NCBI GenBank assembly: GCA_049585795.1
Contig: JBAVAQ010000108.1
Coordinates: forward strand, 81,436-145,435
Length of the DNA: 64,000 nucleotides
Direction of reading: 5' to 3'
Source of the DNA: JABDBE01 sp049585795
GTDB taxonomy: Bacteria; Acidobacteriota; Terriglobia; Terriglobales; Acidobacteriaceae
Shown here: positions 33,761 through 43,551 of the stretch, in pieces
Numbering within the stretch: the stretch's first letter is position 1
Layout of the letters: each line of letters starts with the position of its first letter
Position numbers and translations under genes: made by a program
The notes under the pieces: model-generated
The model's database searches: none
What the model saw: only the letters and a program-made list of their open reading frames with translations
What the model was told of the DNA's origin: nothing

Positions 33761-36700
33761 TCTGCCGGCTCCCCGGGGACGGCCTCTGCGACCTGCTCTT
33801 TGCGTTTGCCATACACGAGCAAGTAGGCCGCAGGAACGATGAAAATGGTCAGTAGAACCGACGAAGTGAGTCCTCCGATAATCGCGCGTGCCATGGGCGT
33901 GTACTGCTCCGCGCCCGTCCCCAGTTTCAGCGCCATGGGAATCATGCCGATAATGGTCGCGAGAGACGTCATCAAAATTGGCCGCAGACGCACTCGGCAC
34001 GCGGTAATAACTGCGTCTGCTGGCGATAAGCCTTGGCGCTCCAGATTGTGCGCGAAGTCAACAATCAGAATGCTGTTCGAGTCAGCGATACCTACCAGCA
34101 TTAGAACGCCCATCAGTGACATCACATTGAGCGTGCTATGGGTCAGAGGCAGGATTATCAGTACGCCCACAAATCCCATGGGGATTGCCAGCATGATCAA
34201 CAGAGGATCGACAAACGACTTGAACTGTGCCGTCAGAATCAGAAACAGAAGGACGAACGAGAGCAGGAACCCGAGGCCGAAGCTCTTGAATGAGGCTTGC
34301 ATGCCCTCGACCATTCCGCGCAGATTCACTCGCACATTGGACGGAATGTTCGCCTCGCCGACGATGTTCTTGATGGCGCGGGTGACCCGGCCCAGATCCT
34401 CTCCCGAGGGAGTAACGTAAAGATCGATGACCCGTTGAATTTGGTGATGATCCACTTCCGTCGGCGTCTCCACATACCTCACTTTGACGACGTTATTGAG
34501 AACCGTGACCGGTCGCGCCTCAGCCTGCACTTTCATTGGCCGGATTGGTTTGGGATCGGGCATGTTCTGGCCGCAAGTCCACGCCGATTTTGGCGGATCG
34601 GTCATCGCTGCAGGTCGTAGTGAGGGCTTACCGGGCAAGACCGGGCCACAGCCCGTGTCGATCTTTTTGTCGTCCGATTGCGCGCGCAAAGGGATTTGCC
34701 CCAGATCGATCATGTTGTGAATCGCCGCCGGACCGTGCTCGAAATATTGGACCGTCAGGTAGTAGTCGTTGCCACTTTTCCGATCCACCCAATAATTCGG
34801 CGCAATCATGTAATTCGAATTCAGCGCCGTGATGACGTTGTCAACTACGTCTTTCTGCGTGAGCCCCAGTTCCGCCGCGTGAATGCGGTCTACGTCAAGT
34901 CGCAAAGCCGGGTAATTCATGTCTTGCGGAATATAGATCTCTCCAACTCCCGGCACTTTTCTAATCCGTGTGGCCAGATCCTGTGCCACGCCATAAATTT
35001 GGGGGAGGTCCGGACTGCTCACCTGGATATCAATCGGTGCGGGCATACCCATGTTCAGAATTGCATCCACCATGGAGCCACTCGAGAAAAAGGTTCGAAT
35101 GTCCGGAAATTGACTGGCCATCGCCGTCTGCACCCGATCCATGTACTCGAAACTGCTGAGCTGATGAGGTTCGTTCAAAGCCACCTGGATGGTGGCGGTA
35201 TAGGGGCCAGCGTTGGTCGTGTACAGCGAGGAAAAATCCGGAACCACGCCGATATTAGAAACCACCATTTTCAGGTCTTTCGGTTCGACCTGGTGGCGAA
35301 TTAGCTGTTCCACATTGGATACGTATTGTTCCGTATTCTCGATCCGTGTCCCGGTCGGAACTTTCAGATTGATGGTGAATTGACCGGCGTCAGTTTGCGG
35401 AAAAAACGCCAGCCCGAGGAATGGATAAATGCCCAGGCTGGCCAGGAAGAGTCCGCTTAATGCTGCAACCGTAAGCCCGGGCCGTCTTAGCGCCCGTCGC
35501 ACCCAGTACTCATAGAAATCGAGAACCCGATTGAATGTGCGGTTAAACCCGGCATTGAACCGTTCCCCCCAGGAATGATCCGCCGCCGACGTGGGTTCGA
35601 CCTCATACTCTGCGTGTTGATGCTCCGCCGCGTGAGGAACAGCTTTGAGAAACCGCGAGCAGAACAACGGAATCACCGTCATCGCCACCAAAAAAGAAGC
35701 CAGCAGCGATAGACAGAAAGCCAAGGCCAATGCGGAAAAGAGGAACTTGGCTACACCGTAGAGAAAAACTACGGGGAAGAAGTCCACGACGTCCACCAGC
35801 GTGGCGGCTAATACCGCCAGATTTACTTCCGCACCACCAACCTCGGCCGCGAGGATCGGCGCCGCTCCCATTTCCAGGTGACGGTAGATGTTCTCCAAGG
35901 AGATTACGGAATTATCGATGACTCGCGAGAATGCCAGCGCCAGTCCTCCCAGAATCATCGTGTTCACCGTGCTTCCCATCATGAAGAGCACCACAAAAGT
36001 TGCCAGCGCCGAGAGCGGGATCGACAGCAGAACCGCCGAGGTAGCCCGGAAACTTCCAAGGAAAATGAGGATCATCAGGCTGGTGAGAATTAACCCCAGC
36101 AGGCCTTCATGCAGTACGGTGTGTATCGCCTCCTTGACGTAAACGGATTGGTCGAAGACGACATTTGCCACCATTTGTTTCGGAATGTCGTAGAGGTGCC
36201 CGACCAGTTTGCGGATGCCGTTCACCACATCGATAGTGTTGGTCGCCCCGCCCTGCTTCATGATGGGGATGTAGCACGACCGTTGGCTATCGACCCGCAC
36301 CACGTTGTATTGAATCTGGTGCGAGTCCTCGGCTTTGCCCACGTCGTCGACCGATACCCACGAGGTACCAACCGTTTTGAGGGGGACTTCCCCCAACTGC
36401 TTCATGTTGTCGACCAGACTGTTCGAGTAAACGTAGTAGTCGTTGAGCCCGACTTTTACGTCTCCGGCGGGCAAAATCAGGTTGGAGTTATTTACCGCGT
36501 CGACCACGTCCATCGGACTCAATTGCCTGGACAGCAATTTGTAAGGGTCGACATACACCATGATTTGCCGGTAATTGCCGCCAAATGGAGGCGGAATCTC
36601 CGCCCCGGGGACAACTGCGATCTGATTCCGGATTTGAAATTGCGCGTAGTCGTGAAGCTGGGTTTCGTTGAGTCCTGGTCCCTTGACCGTCACTAACGCT

Positions 36701-37107
36701 ACTGGGAGGCTGGAGGCGTCGAACTTTAGCACCACTGGTGGTAACGTACCTGGCGGAAGGCGCTTCAAGTCGGCTAAGGCGAGATTCGAAAGTTCGGTGA
36801 CGTCCGCATCGGCATTGGTTCCGGGCTGAAAATAAACTCGGATAATGCTCACGCCCAGCAACGAGCGCGATTCCATGTGGTCGATCCCGCTGGCCAGGGT
36901 GAAAAATCGCTCCAAGGGGTCGGTGATGTCGGTTTCAATGTCCTGCGGTGGCATCCCCGAATAAAACGTGGCGACCACCACCTCCGGCAAGTTGATCGGC
37001 GGGAAAAGATCCACCGGCATTCGCGCCAGACTCGTGACCCCGATAACCAGGAGCACCAGGCAGACGACAACGATGAAATGCGGATTACGAATTGAGAAAC
37101 GCGGCAT
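33757..37107 (-). CDS. RND-family efflux pump (AcrB-like), second of a tandem pair
   Basis: About 1116 residues with the classical RND plan: TM1 (FIVVVCLVLLVIGVTSL), porter domain, TM2-TM6, second porter domain and TM7-TM12. It is close to a residue-by-residue match of the pump at 37166. In TM4 the proton-relay pair is D-N (RVIDNSVISLEN) where AcrB has D-D, and in TM10 the AcrB lysine is serine (GIADSNSILIVDF). Compared with its twin it has extra acidic residues in TM5 (LVDVVDFFPV) and an insertion with two cysteines before the second half of the porter. ATG at 37107 with GAGG upstream is preferred over the TTG before it. It exports unknown substrates with the adaptor at 40375. Confidence 0.93.
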   Translation of the reverse strand: MPRFSIRNPHFIVVVCLVLLVIGVTSLARMPVDLFPPINLPEVVVATFYSGMPPQDIETDITDPLERFFTLASGIDHMESRSLLGVSIIRVYFQPGTNADADVTELSNLALADLKRLPPGTLPPVVLKFDASSLPVALVTVKGPGLNETQLHDYAQFQIRNQIAVVPGAEIPPPFGGNYRQIMVYVDPYKLLSRQLSPMDVVDAVNNSNLILPAGDVKVGLNDYYVYSNSLVDNMKQLGEVPLKTVGTSWVSVDDVGKAEDSHQIQYNVVRVDSQRSCYIPIMKQGGATNTIDVVNGIRKLVGHLYDIPKQMVANVVFDQSVYVKEAIHTVLHEGLLGLILTSLMILIFLGSFRATSAVLLSIPLSALATFVVLFMMGSTVNTMILGGLALAFSRVIDNSVISLENIYRHLEMGAAPILAAEVGGAEVNLAVLAATLVDVVDFFPVVFLYGVAKFLFSALALAFCLSLLASFLVAMTVIPLFCSRFLKAVPHAAEHQHAEYEVEPTSAADHSWGERFNAGFNRTFNRVLDFYEYWVRRALRRPGLTVAALSGLFLASLGIYPFLGLAFFPQTDAGQFTINLKVPTGTRIENTEQYVSNVEQLIRHQVEPKDLKMVVSNIGVVPDFSSLYTTNAGPYTATIQVALNEPHQLSSFEYMDRVQTAMASQFPDIRTFFSSGSMVDAILNMGMPAPIDIQVSSPDLPQIYGVAQDLATRIRKVPGVGEIYIPQDMNYPALRLDVDRIHAAELGLTQKDVVDNVITALNSNYMIAPNYWVDRKSGNDYYLTVQYFEHGPAAIHNMIDLGQIPLRAQSDDKKIDTGCGPVLPGKPSLRPAAMTDPPKSAWTCGQNMPDPKPIRPMKVQAEARPVTVLNNVVKVRYVETPTEVDHHQIQRVIDLYVTPSGEDLGRVTRAIKNIVGEANIPSNVRVNLRGMVEGMQASFKSFGLGFLLSFVLLFLILTAQFKSFVDPLLIMLAIPMGFVGVLIILPLTHSTLNVMSLMGVLMLVGIADSNSILIVDFAHNLERQGLSPADAVITACRVRLRPILMTSLATIIGMIPMALKLGTGAEQYTPMARAIIGGLTSSVLLTIFIVPAAYLLVYGKRKEQVAEAVPGEPAE

Positions 37108-37165
37108 CAATCCTCGCCAGAAGCCCGATTCGCAAATTTGTTCCAGTTAACCAGCTGGCAGAGCC

Positions 37166-40100
37166 TCATGGCGTTGCCACCTCTCGCCTGCGATACACCA
37201 GCAAATAAGCCGCCGGCACAATGAAAACCGTAAGCACCACGGAGACGCTGAGGCCGCCGATGATGGCACGTGCCAGGGGAGCGTACTGTTCGCTTCCCGT
37301 ACCCAATTTGAGAGCCATGGGCACCATCCCAATGATGGTGGCCAAAGATGTCATCAGAATCGGACGCAGACGAACGCGGCACGAGGTGATTACCGCCTCC
37401 TCCACCGATTTCCCCTGTTCTTCCAGCCGATGGGCGAATTCGACAATCAAAATGCTGTTGGAGGCTGAAATTCCGACCAGCATCAGCACTCCCATCAGAG
37501 ACATAACGTTGAGGCTGGTCCCGGTGACCGGCAGAATCAGCAGTACCCCGATGAATCCCATAGGAATGGCAAGCATGATAAGGAACGGATCTTTGAACGA
37601 CTTGAACTGCGCTACCAGGATGAGATAGAGAAGTACAACGGACAAGGACAAGCCGATCGCAAAGCTCTTGAACGAGGCCTGCATACCTTCCACCATGCCC
37701 CGCAGGTTGACGCGAACGTTCTCCGGAAGCTTCATCCGGCCGATCACGTCTCGAACTGCGTCCGCAACCTTGCCCAGGTCCTCACCGGCTGGAGTCACGT
37801 ATACGTCGGTCACGCGTTGAATCTGGTAATGATCGACCTCCGTCGGCGTCTGCACATTCCGCAGCTTCACCACGGAATCCAGCGTGGTAGGCTGCCGGAG
37901 ATTTGGCGCGCGAATTGGGATATTGGTCAGATCAGCGAAATTGTGGATCGCGGGGCGCCCCTTTTCGTAATACTGGACGGTAAGGTAATAATCGTTGCCC
38001 GTCTTGTAATCGACCCAGTAATTCGGAGCGATCATGTAATTCGAGTTGAGCGCGGTGATGACATTATCGACCACTTCTTTTTGTGTAAGTCCGAGTTCGC
38101 CGGCGTGCACCCGGTCAACATCCAGCCGCAACGCTGGATAATTCAGATCCTGCGGGACGTAGACTTCGCCAACTCCGGGCAGTTGCCGGATGCGGCCGGC
38201 CAGGTCCTGCGCGATACCGTAGATTTGGTGAAGGTCCGGACTACTGACTTGAATATCAATCGGCGCCGGCATGCCCATATTCAGGATGGCGTCCACCATC
38301 GAACCGCTGGAAAAAAAAGTCCGCACCTCCGGAAATTGACTCGCAACCTGCTTTTGCACTCGATCCATGTACGCAAAACTACTCAGCCGATGAGGTTCGT
38401 TCAGCGCTACCTGGATGGTGGCCGTGTATGGTCCCGCGTTGGTGGTGTACAAAGATGAAAAGTCGGGCACCACGCCGATGTTGGAAACCACCATTTTGAA
38501 ATCTTTCGGATCCACCACCCGGCGAATCAGGTCTTCCACCTTGGCGACGTACTGTTCGGTCACTTCGATTCGCGTGCCGGTCAGTACCTTGAAGTTGATG
38601 GTGAATTGACCGGCGTCAGTTTGTGGGAAGAATGCCAGCCCCAGGAACGGATAAATGGCCAGGCTGACTAGAAACATCCCGCTCAAAATTGCCACGGTGC
38701 GGCCCGGTCGTATCAAGGCACGCCTTACCCAGTACTCATAGGAATCCAGCAGTCGATTGAACATCCGGTTGAAGCCGGCATTGAATTTGTCCCACCACGA
38801 CGAGGGCGCATGCCCTTGTGCATCCGCTGGTCCTGAATGCGCGTGATGACCTGCTTCGTGGGGTACAGCCTTGAGAAAGCGCGAGCAGAAAAGTGGAATC
38901 ACCGTCATCGCCACCAAATAGGAAGCGAACAGCGAAATCACCACCGCCAACGCCAACGCGCTGAACAAAAACTTGCTCACGCCGTAGAGGAAAGTCACCG
39001 GAAAAAAGACGACCACAGTGGTCAAGGTCGCTGCCAGCACGGCCAGACTAACCTCGTTGCCTCCGACCTCCGCTGCCGCCGCAGGCGCCGTGCCCATTTC
39101 GAGATGTCGATAGATGTTTTCCAGCGAAATGACGGAATTGTCAATAATGCGTGAGAAGGCCAGCGCCAGTCCGCCCAGGATCATGGTGTTAATGGTGCTC
39201 CCCATCATGTTCAGAATTACGAACGTGGCTAGGGCAGAAAGCGGGATGGAGAGAAACACGGCCGTAGTGGCGCGGAAACTGCCAAGGAAAACCAGAATCA
39301 TCAGGCTGGTGAGAAACAGGCCGATCAACCCTTCATCGAGCAACGTCCGAATCGCTTCCTTCACGAAGACCGACTGGTCGAATACGACCGAGGCCACCAA
39401 CTGCTTGGGAATATCGAAGAGGTGACCGATCATGTCGCGGATGCCATTCACCACCTCGATGGTGTTGGTATCGCCCCCCTGCTTCATGATGGGCAGATAG
39501 ACCGATCGCTGACCGTCTACGCGAACAATGTTGTATTGAATTTGATTAGCATCTTTCGCCTCCCCTATGTCATTGACCGAGACCCAAGAAGACCCCACCG
39601 TCTTGACCGGAATCTTTCCCAGTTGATCCATGTCGCTGACCAGGCTGTTCGAATACACGTAGTAATCGAAGGGGCCCATTTTCACGTCGCCCGCGGGTAG
39701 GATCAGGTTGAAGTTGTTCACCGCGTTCACGACATCCATCGGACTCAACTGTCGGGACGCCAGCTTGTAGGGATCGACGTACACCATGATCTGCCGGTAT
39801 TTTCCGCCAAAGGGAGGCGGAATTTCGGCGCCCTTTACCACCGCGATCTGATTGCGGATGGCGAATTGGCCTATGTCATGGAGCTGAGTTTGGTTTAGAC
39901 CTTGTCCTTTCAACGTCACCAGGCAAACGGGCAAACTGGATGCATCGAATTTCAAAACGACCGGCGGCAGCGTACCCGGCGGCAAGCGCTTCAGATCGGC
40001 TAGCGCAAGATTGGAAAGCTCGGTCACGTCCGCGTCCGCGCTGGTTCCTGGCTGGAAGTAGACTCGAATAATGCTCACTCCCAGCAACGAGCGCGATTCC

Positions 40101-40333
40101 ATGTGATCAATGCCGCTGGCCAGAGTAAAAAAACGTTCGAGCGGATCGGTGATATCGGTTTCAATGTCCTGCGGCGGCATGCCGGAATAGAAAGTAGCCA
40201 CCACTACTTCCGGCAGATTGATGGGGGGGAATAAATCCACCGGCATTCGAAACAGACTGGTAACCCCAATCACAACCAGCGCCAGACAGATGACCACAAT
40301 GAAGTACGGATTACGTATTGAAAAACCTGACAT
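37166..40333 (-). CDS. RND-family efflux pump (AcrB-like), first of a tandem pair
   Basis: A 1055-residue inner-membrane pump, 41 bases after the adaptor gene. TM1 is FIVVICLALVVIGVTSLFRM; porter segments such as VYFQPGTSADADVTELSN, TM2-TM6 with GGLALAFSRIIDNSVISLEN, a second half with FNRLLDSYEYWVRRALIRPG and a last bundle with LMLVGISASNSILIVEF and RVRLRPILMTSLATIIG. The arginine and threonine of TM11 that serve AcrB are kept, whereas Asp408 is asparagine and Lys940 is serine. This suggests another way of coupling to the proton or sodium gradient, or the relay of a separate subfamily. Duplicated as 33757-37107. Confidence 0.93.
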   Translation of the reverse strand: MSGFSIRNPYFIVVICLALVVIGVTSLFRMPVDLFPPINLPEVVVATFYSGMPPQDIETDITDPLERFFTLASGIDHMESRSLLGVSIIRVYFQPGTSADADVTELSNLALADLKRLPPGTLPPVVLKFDASSLPVCLVTLKGQGLNQTQLHDIGQFAIRNQIAVVKGAEIPPPFGGKYRQIMVYVDPYKLASRQLSPMDVVNAVNNFNLILPAGDVKMGPFDYYVYSNSLVSDMDQLGKIPVKTVGSSWVSVNDIGEAKDANQIQYNIVRVDGQRSVYLPIMKQGGDTNTIEVVNGIRDMIGHLFDIPKQLVASVVFDQSVFVKEAIRTLLDEGLIGLFLTSLMILVFLGSFRATTAVFLSIPLSALATFVILNMMGSTINTMILGGLALAFSRIIDNSVISLENIYRHLEMGTAPAAAAEVGGNEVSLAVLAATLTTVVVFFPVTFLYGVSKFLFSALALAVVISLFASYLVAMTVIPLFCSRFLKAVPHEAGHHAHSGPADAQGHAPSSWWDKFNAGFNRMFNRLLDSYEYWVRRALIRPGRTVAILSGMFLVSLAIYPFLGLAFFPQTDAGQFTINFKVLTGTRIEVTEQYVAKVEDLIRRVVDPKDFKMVVSNIGVVPDFSSLYTTNAGPYTATIQVALNEPHRLSSFAYMDRVQKQVASQFPEVRTFFSSGSMVDAILNMGMPAPIDIQVSSPDLHQIYGIAQDLAGRIRQLPGVGEVYVPQDLNYPALRLDVDRVHAGELGLTQKEVVDNVITALNSNYMIAPNYWVDYKTGNDYYLTVQYYEKGRPAIHNFADLTNIPIRAPNLRQPTTLDSVVKLRNVQTPTEVDHYQIQRVTDVYVTPAGEDLGKVADAVRDVIGRMKLPENVRVNLRGMVEGMQASFKSFAIGLSLSVVLLYLILVAQFKSFKDPFLIMLAIPMGFIGVLLILPVTGTSLNVMSLMGVLMLVGISASNSILIVEFAHRLEEQGKSVEEAVITSCRVRLRPILMTSLATIIGMVPMALKLGTGSEQYAPLARAIIGGLSVSVVLTVFIVPAAYLLVYRRREVATP

Positions 40334-40374
40334 TGTCTCTCACTTTGGAGTCCCGCCGTGGACCACAGCGGTCT

Positions 40375-41646
40375 CTACTCGGCCTTCGCTTCCTTGTACT
40401 GCATAATCTGCACCACTTGCGGATGAACCTTCTGGCCTGCCTTTAGCCCGCTGCGATCGCTGACGATTACTTCTTCGCCTTCGCTCAATCCGGAAACCAC
40501 CTCCGCATCCGTCGCCGTCTGGATGCCCAGGGTGATCGGCCGGTCCTCAATCTCGTTTTCAGGATTCACCAAAAATACTGTGGTCTTGTCCAGCTGATGG
40601 TTAATCGCTTGCAAAGGAACTGCGGGGATGTCATCGCGATGTTCGAGCCCAACCTCGGCTTCCGCGTAAAGACCGGGGATCAGCACGCGTTCCGGATTCT
40701 CAACATCCACTTCGGTGTGCATGGTACGAGTGTCCGCTCTCACATCGACAGAGAAACGCGCCACCTTTCCGGGGAAAGTGCGGTTGAGGGAAGGCACGTG
40801 CACGTTCACCGGATCTCCGATGCGAATGTAACGAACGTACGACTCGGGAATCGGAATGACCAGGCGAAACAGATTGTCCTGCGACAAGCGAACGATCGGC
40901 ATGGCCTGCGTGCTGGAACTGGTTCCGGCTTGAACCAGAGTTCCCAGGTTCGCGTAGCGTTCGGTCACAACTCCGGAGAATGGCGCCGTGATTTTGGAGT
41001 AGTCAAACAGGGTTTGATCACGAGCCAGTTTCGCTTTAGCCGCGGCCCACTGACTCTGAGCCGCGTCCAGTGCGGCTTTTCCGGCGTCGACTTGAGAGCT
41101 GGCGGCAAGATCTTTGCCCTGGGCGTCGTCAACCTCCTGCTGCGCCACGATGCCGGGTTGAGTCTCGAAAACCTGGTTCAATCGCGTGTATTCCAAGTGC
41201 AAAGCGTTGTATTGCGCGTTATAACGTTGCAGTTCGTGATCGGCGCGCGTGACTTCGTTCATCGCGTTCGTGATCTCGGCTTTATCCTGTTCCAACTGTG
41301 CCTGCAACTCCGGGATCTCCAACGTGGCCATCACCTGTCCTGCCTTCACGCGGGTTCCATAGTCGACATCCAGTTTCTGTACGTAGCCGGATTCCTTGGC
41401 ATAAACGTCGATTTCCTGAAAGGGCACCAGTTCGGATGACAAAGTAATTTTGCGGCTCAGAGTTTTCTTGACCACCTTGGTCACTCCGACTGTGACTACT
41501 TCGTCAGCGCTTGCCTTCCCACTACCGCCGCTGCACGATGACAGTCCAAGCGCCAGCACAACGGCCAGTGCAACCGTCGCGTAACCAACCGCCTTTGATG
41601 TGCCCACGCAACGACGATTTCTTTGAATGCAACCCGGTTGATTCAT
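40375..41646 (-). CDS. RND periplasmic adaptor, lipoprotein
   Basis: A 423-residue membrane-fusion protein of AcrA/HlyD type. The N-terminal membrane part ends in a lipobox (LGLSSC), so it is lipid-anchored. Then a lipoyl half (VYAKESGYVQKLDVDYGTRV), an alpha-hairpin with heptads (about residues 110-200), the second lipoyl half (ITAPFSGVVTERYANLGTLV), a beta-barrel (FRLVIPIPESYVRYIRIGDP) and a membrane-proximal domain (ILGEEVIVSD-like end: GLSEGEEVIVSDRSGL). It is directly before two RND genes and 48 bases after the RraA-like gene on the same strand, so it opens the pump module. Confidence 0.92.
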   Translation of the reverse strand: MNQPGCIQRNRRCVGTSKAVGYATVALAVVLALGLSSCSGGSGKASADEVVTVGVTKVVKKTLSRKITLSSELVPFQEIDVYAKESGYVQKLDVDYGTRVKAGQVMATLEIPELQAQLEQDKAEITNAMNEVTRADHELQRYNAQYNALHLEYTRLNQVFETQPGIVAQQEVDDAQGKDLAASSQVDAGKAALDAAQSQWAAAKAKLARDQTLFDYSKITAPFSGVVTERYANLGTLVQAGTSSSTQAMPIVRLSQDNLFRLVIPIPESYVRYIRIGDPVNVHVPSLNRTFPGKVARFSVDVRADTRTMHTEVDVENPERVLIPGLYAEAEVGLEHRDDIPAVPLQAINHQLDKTTVFLVNPENEIEDRPITLGIQTATDAEVVSGLSEGEEVIVSDRSGLKAGQKVHPQVVQIMQYKEAKAE

Positions 41647-41694
41647 CTCCCTTAAACACCAGCCTTCTCTGGCATCCCGGCCAGCAATGTGCCA

Positions 41695-42390
41695 CTAACT
41701 CAGTCCCTTGAATACGTGCCGTAACTTGTCCACGGAAAATTCTCGCGACCGGCAAAAATCGATGACCTCTTTTTCTGCCTGTCGCAATCTCGCGGCAGCC
41801 GCGGGAATTTCCGACGCAATCTCTTTGGGAACGGTCAAGATCCCGTGACGATCCCCATGCATCAGGTCGCCCGGTTTCACTTCCAAGCCGCCTATACTGA
41901 CCTTCGATCCAAAGTCGAAGATGTGGGCATAGGCATGCGACACCGCCACATTTCCGGCAAACAGATGCAATCCCAAGTCCTTTACGCGTGGCAATTCCCT
42001 CACCGCGCCATTGGTTACGTAACCGACGCAGCCAAGAGCTCTCAGAATCGCAGCATGCACGTCGCCAAGAAATGCTCCAACCCCAGGCGGTTCGTCCAGG
42101 TCCTGCAAAACCACTATTCGCGGCTCAGGCACCTGGAGGATGCTGTTCCACCAGTCATGGCGGTCGTGGTAGAACCCCGCGATTGGAGGTTCGCCAGTGC
42201 GGAGGCGCGCAGTGGCTGCGTATCCCACCAAGGGAGGGAAATCCTGGAAAATGCAGGAGACGCGCGCGTCCGCGAAGCCGGCGTTCCGCAGCCGGAGCTG
42301 AAAGGTCTCAATCGCGTTCGACACCGTGCACGTGTCTAAACGGCGCAGAGCATCAAGCTCTTCGATGGGTATAGCAGGCTCAAGAGCCAT
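41695..42390 (-). CDS. RraA-family protein (demethylmenaquinone methyltransferase-like fold)
   Basis: A 231-residue RraA/HMG-aldolase-like protein. The signature GDVHAAILRALGCVGYVTNGAVREL contains the conserved Gly-x-x-x-Ala and the Asn/Asp-Gly-x-x-Arg-Glu positions; GGLEVKPGDLMHGDRHGILTVP contains the conserved GD.V..D..GVV segment. Members are RNase E regulators, 4-hydroxy-4-methyl-2-oxoglutarate aldolases or oxaloacetate decarboxylases; without more context the reaction cannot be chosen. It lies between the RPPP-family copy B and the efflux adaptor gene, on the same strand, but a functional link to efflux is not obvious. Confidence 0.85.
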   Translation of the reverse strand: MALEPAIPIEELDALRRLDTCTVSNAIETFQLRLRNAGFADARVSCIFQDFPPLVGYAATARLRTGEPPIAGFYHDRHDWWNSILQVPEPRIVVLQDLDEPPGVGAFLGDVHAAILRALGCVGYVTNGAVRELPRVKDLGLHLFAGNVAVSHAYAHIFDFGSKVSIGGLEVKPGDLMHGDRHGILTVPKEIASEIPAAAARLRQAEKEVIDFCRSREFSVDKLRHVFKGLS

Positions 42391-42522
42391 GCGGATCCTC
42401 TCGACCAGGTTTCGATTGACCTATTTTGTACGGTCAGTCGTTATGCCAGATTCCGTCCAAGCAGTGAACACCAGCTTGTGACGGCGACAAATTACTGGTT
42501 CAAACACCCCAGAGATGAAAAA

Positions 42523-42867
42523 CTAAAGGAGGATACCAGACGACGGAGGAGGCCTGTTATAAAGGCTATCGCTAAAAACGTGCTTGGGAAGCAGAGGTCC
42601 GGCAGGTGCCGGGCGAGTTTCAATCGCGGTGGGCGCGACCATGCTGAAATTGGCCGCCGGCTCGACCCACCGGGTCGCATCTCGATCAAGATGCTGCCTC
42701 GTCGGCTCGAGTGATCGACGTTCAACAGAGTTGGTAGACCGTGACGAACGAGCAGAGGTAACCCAAAAACGAGTGGCAAGACTGAGCGTCAACGAACAAA
42801 CGGCAACGACGACCAGTGCACCGCGCCAGCCGCGTTCACCAAACCCGCGATGTTTACAGAATCTCAT
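42523..42867 (-). CDS. Small membrane-anchored RPPP-motif protein, copy B
   Basis: About 114 residues from the ATG at 42867 (GTG at 42891 is an alternative). An Arg/Lys-rich N-terminus, one membrane segment (GALVVVAVCSLTLSLATRFW), a polar middle, the motif TRWVEPAANFSMVAP and a C-terminal SLYNRPPPSSGILL. Alignment with copies A and C is evident over the whole length although the linkers differ. GGCGGG precedes the ATG, and a minus-strand TATAAT is at 42900-42905. It is the first gene of the minus-strand run that continues with the RraA-like gene and the efflux genes. Function unknown. Confidence 0.65.
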   Translation of the reverse strand: MRFCKHRGFGERGWRGALVVVAVCSLTLSLATRFWVTSARSSRSTNSVERRSLEPTRQHLDRDATRWVEPAANFSMVAPTAIETRPAPAGPLLPKHVFSDSLYNRPPPSSGILL

Positions 42868-42891
42868 CCCGCCATCACCGGCAATTGCCAC

Positions 42892-43167
42892 TGCGCGGGA
42901 TTATACAACATTCGACCCAACCAAATAGACATTACCTACGTCACCGGCCTTCTGTTGAGGTTGGATACCGAACCTAAAAGGTTGGTTGCACCATGGTTCC
43001 TCTCCGTAAATCGATCACTGGTCCGGCATCTCGCGCCTGGCCGCATTGTCAACCCGGGAACGCTGTCCGGAAAACTGTGGACCAGCTCTCACTTTCCGAA
43101 CAACTGGAACGCGGGGTTATAATTTGAGCCGAAAGTGCTTTCTCATTCTGTGAGAGGAGAAACTTCT
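42892..43167. other. Divergent intergenic region with -10-like boxes
   Basis: 276 bases between copy B (minus) and the DUF5818-like gene (plus). ATTATA at 42900-42905 reads TATAAT on the minus strand; TATAAT at 43118-43123 lies 44 bases before the plus-strand ATG. Neither has a convincing -35 element. No RNA gene or further frame with family features was seen. Confidence 0.35.
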
Positions 43168-43551
43168 ATGAGAAAGTTTTTGTTCGTGCTGTTGCTTTCT
43201 TCAAGTTTTCTCGTGGCACAAGAGAACAATCCGAACTCCACGAGCGCGCAGAAATCAAAGAATGCTAAAGGAGAAACAACCATACAGGGCTGCGTCGGCA
43301 GGTTTAGCGGCGATTACATTCTGACCAAGCAGGACCCGGCCATGACCTACCAACTCCAGGCGACTGGCAAAATAAAGCTCCGCAAATACCTCGGCCAACG
43401 CGTGGAAGTCACGGGAAGTCAAGGGCCCACAATGAGCTCCAGCTCCGACGCATTAAACAGAACGGGCTCCGCATCCCCAGTCACGATCACCATCACTTCG
43501 ATCAAGACTGTCTCGAACGAATGCACGGTGCATGAGGTCTCTGGCAAGTGA
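43168..43551 (+). CDS. Small secreted DUF5818-like protein
   Basis: About 127 residues with a signal peptide (FLFVLLLSSSFLVAQ) and AGGAG upstream of the ATG at 43168. The mature part holds one domain with TIQGCVGRFSGDYILTKQD, YQLQATGKIKLRKYLGQRVE and a closing VTITSIK-type strand, matching what I know as DUF5818, a small beta-domain seen in Acidobacteriota that resembles an OB-like fold. A Ser/Asn linker separates signal and domain. Function unknown. Confidence 0.72.
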   Translation: MRKFLFVLLLSSSFLVAQENNPNSTSAQKSKNAKGETTIQGCVGRFSGDYILTKQDPAMTYQLQATGKIKLRKYLGQRVEVTGSQGPTMSSSSDALNRTGSASPVTITITSIKTVSNECTVHEVSGK

